Position numbers and translations under genes: made by a program | Assembly (NCBI GenBank): GCA_001931905.2 | Contig: MSJI02000756.1 | Location: 23,992-87,991, forward strand | Source: Cladosporium sp. IMV 00045 | Lineage: Eukaryota; Ascomycota; Dothideomycetes; Cladosporiales; Cladosporiaceae | DNA: 64,000 nt | Direction: 5' to 3' | Notes under the pieces: generated by a model | Databases searched by the model: none | The model's input: only the letters and a program-made list of their open reading frames with translations | Told to the model about the DNA's origin: nothing | Shown here: positions 50,621 through 61,027 of the stretch, piece by piece | How positions within the stretch are numbered: the stretch's first letter is position 1 | Layout of the letters: the number at the start of each line of letters is the position of its first letter

Positions 50621-51988
50621 TCAACCAACATACTGCGCACTATCACAAGCAAACGGCTCCCCCACTGCGCCCTGCGCATACGCGTCCACAATGCTCTGAA
50701 TGCTCGCATAAGTGCCACAACCCAAAAACACTAGTCCAACAAGAACGACGAACGCATTCAGCACGGAAAGCGCCACATTCCCCCAACTCTTATTCCACTT
50801 GCCCTCCTTGATCAGACTAAACCAGAACAGCGCCGGAAAATAGATCGTGAAACCGCTAATGAACAAACTCGCAATAACGCCGAGGAGCGAGCTGAAAAAC
50901 GGGATCGCTTCGCCGATGATCCAGGAAATGACGGTAATGACGGCCAGCACGGCGAGCCAGACGGCCCAGCCGCGCGCGTCGTTGATGAGACGGATTTTCG
51001 AGTCCCGGAAGGCGCGGCCCATGAAGTACTTGCCCAGCACGGTGCTGTTGATCGAGCCCGAGATGAAAATGACCGGCAGGGCGACGCCGAAAGCGACGCG
51101 GGAGACGGTCTTGCTCGTGGAGAGCAGGGCGGGGCTGGCGACGGAGTCGCCGACGAAAGCGTAGATGAGCGATCCCGTAAGGGTGTAGATGACGATTTCG
51201 ATGATGCCGATGGCGCAGGTGGATTTGACGTAGTCGGAGGGCGTGTGCATTTCGTCCATGAAGCTGAACTGCACCATGCCGAAGGTGTAGGCGAAGAGGA
51301 TGTTGGAGACGGCCAGGAAGGCTTCGGAGAAGGAGGTGCCGGCCTTAGGCCATAGGCGCCATTGGACGGCGCTCAGGCCTCCTGGGTTGTTGGAGGCGTC
51401 GATCCCGGTGGCGATGATGGTGATGCCGATGGCGAGGAGGATGGAGGCGAAGTCGATGTAGCCCAGGATGGCGAAGTCGGCGAATGTAGGCGGTAGGGCG
51501 AGGAGGAAGAGGAGGATGGCTGAGATGACGCCCCAAACCAGCGCGCACATGCTGAGCTCATCGGTGATTTTGATAAGGGCAATGGTGCCGGTCAAGACGT
51601 GAGAGCCGATCAGCAACAGCAGCATGGTGATGAACATGACGACGGCGAGATGGTAGCCCCAAGGGCCCCAGATCAAGCCCAACGCCTCAGCATAGTCTTT
51701 GATATGAGGGTACTTAAGCTTGACCAAGCCGATGATGTAGCTGGTATACATGGCCAGGACGCCGATGAAGACGGTAATCAGCAGGCCAGGGACCATGCCC
51801 AGCGTGGCGAAGACGGCGGGGAGACTGAGGGATCCCAGGGCGATGGCCTCGACGATCAGACAGATGGTGAGGCGCTTCCATCCCAGCTTGTTGAACTTCT
51901 GCTCGCCTTCCTGCAGCGATTCGGGCTCCGAGTGGCCGGAGCCGTCATAGCCCATGCCGGCCTTCTTCTCCTGATCCTGGTCGTCCAT
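50621..51988 (-). CDS. Amino acid permease (AAAP family)
   Basis: Single-exon gene of 455 residues from ATG 51988 (MDDQDQEKK). After a hydrophilic N terminus come about eleven membrane helices. The first has the amino acid/auxin permease hallmark KLGWKRLTICLIVEAIALGSLSLPAVFATLGMVPG; later ones include HLAVVMFITMLLLLIGSHVL, ALVWGVISAILLFLLALPP, NILFAYTFGMVQFSFMDEM and WAVWLAVLAVITVISWIIGE. This matches the fungal neutral amino acid permease branch (Neurospora MTR-like). It imports amino acids with protons at the plasma membrane or vacuole; the substrate range cannot be read off. The protein ends ACDSAQYVG, with an unusual short loop of polar residues. Confidence 0.9.
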   Translation of the reverse strand: MDDQDQEKKAGMGYDGSGHSEPESLQEGEQKFNKLGWKRLTICLIVEAIALGSLSLPAVFATLGMVPGLLITVFIGVLAMYTSYIIGLVKLKYPHIKDYAEALGLIWGPWGYHLAVVMFITMLLLLIGSHVLTGTIALIKITDELSMCALVWGVISAILLFLLALPPTFADFAILGYIDFASILLAIGITIIATGIDASNNPGGLSAVQWRLWPKAGTSFSEAFLAVSNILFAYTFGMVQFSFMDEMHTPSDYVKSTCAIGIIEIVIYTLTGSLIYAFVGDSVASPALLSTSKTVSRVAFGVALPVIFISGSINSTVLGKYFMGRAFRDSKIRLINDARGWAVWLAVLAVITVISWIIGEAIPFFSSLLGVIASLFISGFTIYFPALFWFSLIKEGKWNKSWGNVALSVLNAFVVLVGLVFLGCGTYASIQSIVDAYAQGAVGEPFACDSAQYVG

Positions 51989-54352
51989 TCTCAAAGCGTG
52001 TCCGTGGGGTGATAGAGAGATCCGGCCAGGTGTCGCGTGCTATGGAAATTTCGCACGGCCAGTACAATTAGACCCACGGAGAGAGGGAAAGGAAAGCCGC
52101 TGCTGCTGGGTGAATGAGATACTGCAATATCAGAAGCCAGATGTCAAACCATGGAGGAATCGGAGTCACGCGAATCGAGGCAACTCACACTCACACACAC
52201 GACCACGGCAGGGACTGATCAATATTTTTGTAAAACGCGAAGACAAGGCCACATGGCCGTCCAAGCACCGACAAGTGCCCTTGGACGGCGACTAGCCGGC
52301 CGGCAAACAGATGGTTCACCTAACCGCGGGCAGCCGAAACGGAGAGCGCGAGAGGGCTCATGGTCGATTTTCTCTCGCTATCCACTTTTCGCGGTGGCCA
52401 TGAGAAAGGGAGTGGTCATCGCTGGAGGACGTAAAGGGTTTGAGTTATGTAAAGAGACTTCTGCCATTGGCTCAGGTGTTAAGCTTCGGCGGGCGGCGTG
52501 GACGGCAAATGCTTGAGGCTCAAAGTTTCTGTGGAGCCTCTTTGAGATTCTTTCGAGAAACTGAGGCTGCCCGTGGGGAATGATATCCACTCAAGATCGT
52601 GTGTCAGAGTCGTAATGTTTGTTTTTCGCGTGGAGAGAGCTCGCATATCGTGGAGTAGTGGCCGAGGGCTCGTTCGTCTTCCTGACTGTTTGATTGATCG
52701 ATTGTCGGTCTGCAGACGAAGCGCGTCCTTGCGCTTTGCTGTATTCCTCGACGATCCTCCATTGTTGCTCGCAATGCACAAGCACACGAGACGTTACATC
52801 GCGCTCTTCTCTCTGGGTTGAAAAAGAGGAGATAGACCATATCACAAGCGATCTAAAGCTGCAGAGTCATGCGAGCTGATGCGTCTGAGAGTGCTTCTTC
52901 TACTTACATGTATCTTGAGCCGAGCAAACCGCAAGTGTCGTAGCCGATGGGATGCCCTCGTGATCGGACCGTTGCCATCGTCGGTTCTGTACATCTCCCG
53001 CTATGCGATATCCGATGTCTCTCTTACCATTTGCACCTCATCATCTGAGAGTTGCTGTTTACAATATAACTACCGAGGTAGCTAGTGAGAGGACAAGCAA
53101 GCTTGGGAAGTTCAAAGCAGCTACAACCACTCGGCTATGCCTTCTCTTTCCAGTCGCCCAATCCGCATCCTAAGCGAATCAACCAAAGCTTCTGATGCTT
53201 GACCTACATACTGTACTCGACCGGATACTCACAGCAAAACATATCCCACCTACTCCTACAATGAAACATGCACAGTTGCGCCGTGTAAAGAATTTCCTGT
53301 CATTCTTTCGTGTAATGAATATTGTAAAATACAATGAAGAAAGAAGTAAAGAAAAGGCAGAACGGAAAGGGAAACATCCATGGCTCAACAACACGCTTGA
53401 TATCTTCCATTGAATGACAACAAACAGCAAGGAAAAGAACGTGAAATGCCACGAAAAGGGCTATCCCACGATCCCAGCGGCTTGTGAAGGCAAAAGTAGA
53501 AATGATGATGACAATGGATGGATGATATAACGAATCATGACAGTGACAATGATGAAGATGATTTAAAAGTCTCCCTTCGCACGAAGTGTGTCCTTTCCCT
53601 TTTCCCATTTTTTCCTAATAAACGAAATTTTGTTCATGCCCCAGCTTTGCCCGTCCCCTTTTCCCATTTCCCTTTGACTCTTCTACGGCAGGCAGTAGTC
53701 CTCAAACTCATGAGCTCGGATGCGGATGTGGTTAGTCGGTTCATGTGGTGGGTGATGGATGAAGGTCTGCAGCTTCTGTTCTCGCACTCCTTGACTTTTT
53801 TTCGGTGCAACGTCGTCGACATGAACGAATGGAAGGTTCTCTTTTTCTTCTTCTTTGCGTGGCTACACCTTACTGGATTGGCCGGCTGGGTCGCCTCCAA
53901 TGCGTGCGTCATTCTTTTGTCGGTTTGTCTGGTTGGATTGCCACTGAAGGGTTTCGTGATGATGGGACAAGTGAGGTCTTTCGCCTGGCGAAGTTGGGCA
54001 GTTGGGGGGTTTGCAGCAAGGCTATCTTGCCTCAAGTGTGGATGGTCTCGGCGCGGAGGGGTTTGCTGACTCGATGGCAATTTGTCGCGGCTCCCAGGAA
54101 GCGTTTGGCAGCAATGAGTAGACTGCCTTCATGAAGGCCTTCCGGCTTAGACTGGATGCCAAAACTCCCATTTTTTTTAGTCCAAACAAAGTGCAGCGGC
54201 CCAGCTCGCACCGCCGCCTCTGCCACTTTGATTCGACAAGGCCAATTCGTACAAGCAATCCCAGTCGTCAGAATCTCGTCATCTGATGATAGCAATGAAG
54301 AGAACAACGAAAAGAGCTTTTCCTTTCTCTCGCCCTTTCGCAATCCCCATCA
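51989..54352. other. Long intergenic region, includes 3' end of YAK1 transcript
   Basis: About 2.4 kb. The left part is the promoter of the permease gene. The right part, from about 53500, is T/C-rich and follows the YAK1 stop on the minus strand, so it may be the kinase 3' untranslated region. Open frames here are short and overlap on both strands without domain support. Confidence 0.45.
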
Positions 54353-57331
54353 TCATACGTTACTACCCGGCCAGCCCTGCGCGTTCGCATGTCCACTGCC
54401 TCCCGTCCAGCCTTCCTCCAGCGTGCGGTCTTCCAGCGCGCGGATGAAATTCCTGTTCGGATCTGTGCGAGTGGCCCTGCTTTGTCGTCGTCGGCCGCCC
54501 ACGTTGCCGATGTCCTGCCCATCTTGCGGCGGCGGGTAGTATGCCGGGCTTGGTTGGAGGCGGATTGGCGCGTTGGGATCCAGGTGTGAGACGACGCGCT
54601 GCAGAGCGGGTGGGATGCCGTTTCCGTTGGCGTCCATTGTGCTGGCGCGTTGGCGACCGGCGCGAGTGGTGGCTTGGGCGTAGAGGTTTTGTTGCTGCGA
54701 CTGGGCTTGCTGCGGGTATGGTTGCATGGATCCTGCGGCTGGTGGTGGTTGCTGCAGCATGGGTGCCTGCTGTCCGTATCCAGAGGGAGGATTGGAGGGA
54801 TACGGTGGTGGCGCGCCTTGGTGTGAGGGTGTATAGACGTTGCCGTACATTGGTGGGGCCTGTGGTTGCTGAGTGACGTGTGGAGAGCTCGGGTACCCTG
54901 GGCTCATGTTGTGCATGCCAGCGGCGTAGGCTGCACTGGCTGCTTGCTGAGCTTGCTGGGCTTGTTGCTGCTGGGCTCTCTGCTTTGAAAGAGCCTCGGC
55001 CTGTTGTTGCTGTTGAACGCCGGGTGCTGGAGAACGTGAAGATGTCTTCAAGTTCATCTGTGGCTGGAAGGGCCCTGTGTATTTCTGCTGCGTAATGAAA
55101 GGATGCGTGCGTGCTTGTTGCGGTGACCAGCGCTCCAGCGGGTTGATATTGAGGAGACCATGTACGAAGTCAATGAATGCCTCGCGGTTGGCCATTTCTG
55201 TCATGCGTCAGTAACCATGATCGATATTGAAATTTGGGAAACACTTACCTCGCTCGATCTCATTCTGCTTCATACCCTTCCTGGGCATGGGATAGTTCCG
55301 AATGATATCCGGCAATCTTGTCGCACTGAAATACTTCTTGCTCGGCTGCTCTTTCGTACCATGTTCCCTGGAGTACTGCTCCATGGACTTGAGTCGGTGC
55401 GTCCTCCTACCAAACTCATCATGAACCTTTTCGAAGAATTCGCCGGACTGCTTTCCAACTTCCAACATCCAGTTGGGCGGCAGACCAAGCATTTCGGTGA
55501 TGCGTGAGACTTGGTTGTATTCGGAGCTTCCAGGGAAAAGGGGAAGGCCGAGGAAAAGCTCGACGACAATGCAGCCGAGTGACCACATATCGATTGCTGC
55601 CGAGTAGGGCAGACCCAAGAGTACTTCGGGCGATCGGTAGAAGCGAGACTGAATGTAAGTGTACACGGTCTGTCGCTCGTCACACGCAGAACCAAAATCG
55701 ATAATCTTGATGATTGGACTCTCGAGACTGCATGATTGTTAGCTTCAGCAATCTTCTCGAAAGGAAAAATACCTCCAAACTCACTTCTTAAGCAGGATGT
55801 TCTCAGGTTTCAGATCACAATGTATCAGCTTCGCCTTGTTCAACAAGCAAAGTCCATTCAACAATTGCTGAGCGAAAACGCGCACCAGCGTCGTGCTCAA
55901 CCCTCTGAACTGATTCTGCTTGATCAGCTCGTACAAGTTCACCGACAGCAACTCAAAGACCAAGCACAGATGCTGCTTGTGGATGAAAGTATCCTTCAGC
56001 CGCAGAATGTGGTGATCGTCATTCTTATCCATCCTTCCGTTCAGCAAGTCCAGAACCGAGACTTCCATCATGCTCTGATTGAAATATGCAGTCTTGTTCT
56101 TCACCACTTTGACAGCAACCACCTCTTGAGTCTTCAAGTTCTGGCACTTCACGACTTGACCGAATGTGCCTTGACCTAGCACGTCCAGGATCAAGTACCT
56201 GTTCTTGTGGTTCGTCTCCTCGGAGCCCAAAATGTCGTTGACGTACAGGATGTAGTCGCTATCTTCGTTGTCGTAGCCATCGTTCTTGACGCCCTTACTC
56301 GGCTTCGTGAGTACTCTTCGCGGGTTTCTGGATGATTCGTACTGGAAAGCAGGGTTGCAAATGCGGTAAGTCGCGGGCAAGTGGGTGGTGAGCGCCTGCA
56401 ATGGGCTGATGAAACCACCCTCGGGATTCGCTCTTCGGAAAGGCGGTTGTAAGTTGATTCGCGGCTCGAGCTCAGCGACGTTGCGAACCTTGCTCATTTG
56501 CGGGACAGATCCCCTCGAGCTAGACGACGGCGGTTGGTGCGCATATCCTTGATTGCCCGGCGAGCCTGCTTCGCGGCCGAAGACAGCATTGAGCTGCTGT
56601 GTGGCCGACTGAGGGAAGTAGCCTGTCGGCGACAATGTGGGTTGCAGAGGTGGGAGTTGCGAAGAGTGTGCGCGGGCGGATGACGGCGGGGATGCATAGT
56701 AACGCTGGGACGATGTGGGCGACGCGTAAGGGTTCTGCCTGTTGGGAGACTGTCTTGCAGACTGCTGGGGAGTGTAAGAGCTGTATTGTCCACCGGCAGC
56801 CTGCTGTTGCGGTGCGGGCAGGTAAGGCGAGGTAGGTGAGGTGTTCATTGGAGAGTAGCGCGCAGCAGCCCTGGAGGTCGCGTCATCTGTAGCGTGGGCA
56901 GGCAGATATTGCGAGTTTCGGTTGGCCGACCGGCTGTACTTTTGCTTGTTGTAGGGGTCGGCATCCTCCATTGGCATGTCGCCGTCCATGTCGTGATTGT
57001 AGGCCATGGCGCTGTTGTTAATGTTGTTGTCGCGCGGCGTGTGCGTGCCACTGCCGGCCGGGGTGGACAGGCTCAGGTTGGCGGTTCGACTGGCGATCGA
57101 GGGCGTGCCGTAAGCGGCGTCGTACTTGGCGGACAAGGCGCCGGCGGGCGGGATGGAGTTGGCAGAAGGCGGCGCAGCGGAGGCGGAGACGGCGGCGGAT
57201 GAGGAAGAGGGTTGGTCGCGGAGTGGGGTCTGGCGGGCTACCGCATGGGTCGGGAGGTGGTTCAGGTGTTGTTGCTGGTCTGGAGGAGGATGACTCGGCG
57301 TCGACGTCGACCAGAGTGAGTCGCGGTCCAT
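54353..57331 (-). CDS. YAK1: Dual-specificity protein kinase YAK1 (DYRK family)
   Basis: Negative regulator of growth acting opposite PKA and in stress and starvation responses. Exons 57331-55785, 55727-55249 and 55197-54353 give 956 residues. Residues 1-350 are Gln/Ser/Pro-rich and disordered. The DYRK homology box and kinase start at [37 protein letters not shown] (glycine loop), with the ATP-binding Lys in VVAVKVVKN. The catalytic loop [14 protein letters not shown] is followed across intron 1 by [32 protein letters not shown]; the YTY activation-loop tyrosine pair marks DYRK/YAK kinases. Intron 2 precedes [16 protein letters not shown], and [14 protein letters not shown] closes the kinase domain. 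A Gln-rich tail of 250 residues ends the protein. All catalytic residues are intact. The start at 57331 (MDRDSLWS) is the first ATG in frame. Confidence 0.95.
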
Positions 57332-58848
57332 ATGGCCCAGCGAGCAGCAAGCAGCAAGCAGCACCGGCAGGCGGGGGAGAGAGAGAGCGAGGGAGGACTG
57401 GAGGGAGGATTGACACGCGGACACGCACGCGCTGGTGGTGGTGAGAGAAAGGTATGGGTAGCTGGTAGTTCGTCCGCCGGGCGGAGTCACAGGCTGAAGC
57501 ACTCAATCACTCAAGCACTGGCACAGGCACAGGCGCCGGGACAAGGAGCGAGCGAGCGATAGATGTGCGTGGGAGGTGGGTGGTGGGTGGAGGATGGCGA
57601 TGGCCCGCGCGCGTAGCAGGCAGTTGGGCTGCGACGTTTCGACTGGATGGGGGGAGGAGACTTGGAGGAGGAGAGAGTGTGAGCTGGACAGTAAAAGTAA
57701 AGTCAAGCAAGGACACAAATGATTCGGAGATGTGCAATCCGAGCAGGTAGCTGAGTAGTCGCAAGAGTAGTAGTAGTAGTATTTCTTGTTGATCCTCGCG
57801 GCCGCCTTACACACTACTACTGCTGGTGCTGGCACTACTGGACAAAGCAGTGCAGTAGTAATAGTAGCCGCTGAGCTCTTGCTTGCTTGCTTGACTGCTC
57901 GGTGACTTTCTCGCTTGCTGTTTGGCTGAACGGGCAGATGGCAGGTTCACCGCAGCGGTACTATTGTAGTGAACGCTCTTGCTCGTTGGGAGATGATCAT
58001 ATGCTTGCTGTCTCTCACTCTGTCTGTTGCGGCAGTGGCTGAGGGTAGATGCTCTAGGCAGTGCAGTTGCCCGATCACCCAAGATGATGAATGAAGCTCT
58101 ACATGTACTATTTCAACATTTTCACTTTACCACAACATATTAAACACTCTGTAATCAACAGCATCGGCAACTATATGGACAAATCACAAGCAGATACCTG
58201 CCTGCAATGCGAGACAACCTGACGAAGGAGGCACAATGACACAGCGGCTTGCCACGCGTGCAGAAACGATTGAGCCAGAGCAAGCCACGCTAAGGGGGTT
58301 ATCATGCAGCAGAACGTCAATCCGTCAATCGTCAACGATCCTTCGCGTGTTCTTCGAGATTGATTAAGTCCTTTCGATCATGGACATTTTGTTTGTTTTT
58401 TGACAGTTTTTAATTTACACAGAATACACTTATGAATTGCACCCATCCTCTCAAATGCCCGATCTGCACTGCAACGCCACAAAAAGACTCTCCCCTCCAT
58501 CTGTCCGGCTGTCGAGTTGTGATCGGGCATTTTGTTTTTGTCGAGTTTGATGACAATCATACCATTTCAATGGAGTGCTCTGAGAAGTCGTGAAGGAAAA
58601 GAAATTTCTGGGCGGGACGTTCGTAGCATTGCTTTCCCTTCTGCTGGAAAAGCAACCCATATCAATGAACGTCCGAGTGACGCGCCAGGTGAAAAAAGCT
58701 TAGTCAATGCTGCTAACGTTGGTTGTTCCCTTTCTTCGATGAGAGTTGTCGATTCCAGTCATTGAGACCTTGGACAGAGATCCAGTGCTGTTGTCCAGGA
58801 TCAAGCGTTCAGAGTGAAGGTTTTGAACGCTTCCTTTCGAAGAAGCCT
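57332..58848. other. YAK1 upstream region and tail-to-tail spacer
   Basis: About 1.5 kb between the YAK1 start and the TAD2 stop. The part nearest YAK1 (57332-57780) is GA-rich on the plus strand, i.e. CT-rich in the sense of the gene, and contains an agt microsatellite at about 57764-57780. Further tandem ctgct/gctt runs lie near 57880-57890. The remainder is AT-richer and shows no gene. Confidence 0.5.
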
Positions 58849-60035
58849 TCAATCAGTCGGAGTTTCGACGGGTCCCGCCTCAGCAGTCGGCGTGCCCATA
58901 GCCGGAGTGCTCAAAGCAGAAGTCCCAGCAGCCGGAGTGGTGCCAGTAGTCGGAGTGGCGACGTTGACCGGCAGGATCTCAGTCTTGAGCTCTCTGTTCT
59001 TCTTCGGCTTGGGTTCCGGAGCTGTGGATGTGCAAGAACACGCTTGTCAGTAAACCAGCTACAACAAAAGAAGCATCTCCAATGGATCAAACTCACCCTT
59101 ATCGTTCTCCTGCACATAAAACCTGCGCAGCAGCATGATGGCCTCCTCGCGAAACAGGCCGCCGTAGACAGGATACGGCTTGTCGACGCCCTCGTCCATG
59201 TGCACCGTCATGACGCCGCCCGTGCCGCCGAAGCGGTCGTTTAGGCAGCCGAAGTACACGCTGCGGATGCCGTACTGGCGCAGGGCCGAGGCGCACATGA
59301 TGCACGGCTCGACCGTCACGTACAGGTCCGTCTCGTGCAGGATGGACGGGTGGTGGCGCGACATGATCTCCGAGAGGGCGACGAACTCGGCGTGGCGGGT
59401 GCCCTGGGCATTGTTAGTCTGAGATTTCTTATCGAGGGTTTGTCGTATTGCAGGCTGGTCGAGCATGGGAAATCTGATCCGATCAAGAAATCCCAAAACT
59501 CGGCCAACCGGAAAGAATAGAAAAGAAAAGGAAAACTCACGTTCAAGCTGGCATTCGTACCATTGATCCCCCTTCCAATGACCTCTCCATCGCGAACGAA
59601 AACGCACCCAACGGGCGTCTCATCGCTACCCAGCGCCATCTCAGCCATTTCAATGGCCTTGCGCATGAAGCCCTCATGGTACTCGCGGTCGGGGATTGGA
59701 CCGAAAACCATGGTTTGGAAGATGGGGTGGCGGGAGAGATTGGTAAGTTGGGTCGGCGGCGGAGTTGGAGTTGGAACGGCCGGCGGTGCTGCTGAGGTTC
59801 CTGCTGCCGCAGCAGTCTCGTTGCGCTGCTGCGGTTCGACTGCCTTGCCTTTTCCCTTGTCTTTGCCTTTGCCTTCGCCTTCAACGGCTTCGCCTTCACC
59901 TTCGATGGACGTGACGACGGGGGCGATGCTGGTGGAAGGGCCTGATTTTCCCGGCGACTGCGACTCTGGTGCGAGCGGTTGGGAGGGGGGAGAGGTGGTT
60001 TTGTTTTTACCTTTGTTGGAAGAAGAGGAAGCCAT
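58849..60035 (-). CDS. TAD2: tRNA-specific adenosine deaminase, catalytic subunit (TAD2-like)
   Basis: Converts adenosine 34 of tRNA anticodons to inosine, working with a TAD3 partner. Exons 60035-59541, 59403-59097 and 59021-58849 (introns of 137 and 75 nt) give 324 residues. A disordered N terminus (120 residues, Lys/Glu/Thr-rich) precedes the deaminase domain: FMRKAIEMAEMALGSDETPVGCVFVRDGEVIGRGINGTN, then after intron 1 GTRHAEFVALSEI with the zinc ligand and catalytic Glu (H-A-E), and VEPCIMCASALRQYGIRSVYFGCLNDRFGG with the second zinc motif PCxxC. The C terminus is a Thr/Pro-rich tail with repeats of TP and AP units. The frame is also open upstream to 60284, but MASSSSNKG at 60035 is the better start. 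Confidence 0.93.
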
Positions 60036-61027
60036 GGTGGTCGATGAGGGTTTTGCTCGGAGTTTCGCCGGGCTGCGTTGCGCTAAGGCTGGCTGCTGGA
60101 AGGTGCTGTTTTGGTGGAGATGTTTTGGGAAAGAGAGAACGTATGTATCTGGGAGGGAACGAGTCGTTGTTGATGATGTTGTGATAGGATGAGAAGTGCG
60201 AAGGATGTTGAAGAGGATAGAATAGGATTGGTGGTGGGTGGGAAGAGAAGGAAATGTCGTTGAGGCGATTGTATTCACGAGCAAACGGTTGTCTGTTTGC
60301 TTTCACATGATAATTGGACTACTGCAGTTGCACGCCTCACTCACATGATAAAATCAAAGATGAGGAAGGCGCTACTCTGAAGTCTGTATCAACATCCTCG
60401 TGATCAATGGAAGTGAAGACATCAGCTCAGGCCAAAAAAGACCCAAAACACTCTTTTGCACAAAATAGATACTTTCGTCTAGTCGTTGAATTTCCGCGCG
60501 ACTCAATAAGAAGGAAAAGAAAAGAAAATGATCTCAAAGAAACGCAACGCCAGCAGCAGTATAAAAATAGGCGGTATGGCTGCTCTCCGAATAGAAACCT
60601 CTTCTTTGTAACTCCTCTGACAGGAATAGAAATTTGTCCGACACCATCCAAAGTGGAGGTAGTCGCAAAGGATGCGATTCAAGCAAGGAGAAAAGGATGC
60701 GGATGCGCCTTTCGCTGTTGGTCAAATGGAACAGACGAGAGAAAACAGAAAAGAAGAAATCTCCCCAATCGCTTGAGCGGTCAAAAATAGAAAGAAGAAA
60801 ACAACACGCAAAACAAACCCTCCAAAATCTTTCCCATATGCCATTTGGTGAGCGCCGATCTTATCTGTCAGTAATGAAAATAGAACTCCAAAGTCCAGTA
60901 CAATTAAATCTCGGAAATCAAGGTTGCTGCGTAGCTCGCACTCGGAAGAGTTCGACGATGTATGCTGGGTATAATGCGGGCGACGGGCGATGAAGGCGAA
61001 AAGAATAACTAGCTGCAGACAGGAGTC
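60036..61027. other. Intergenic region
   Basis: About 1 kb between the TAD2 start and the stop of the last gene. Purine-rich on the plus strand from about 60500 to 60820 (aagaaa-type runs), likely the 3' untranslated region of the downstream minus-strand gene. No gene is recognised. Confidence 0.45.

Noticed and set aside
53500..54350. Possible extra gene downstream of YAK1
   Set aside because: Frames on both strands are short and overlap each other; composition fits a T/C-rich 3' untranslated region.
57018..57506. Alternative frame at the 5' end of YAK1
   Set aside because: Low-complexity shadow of the Gln/Ser/Pro-rich N terminus of the kinase.
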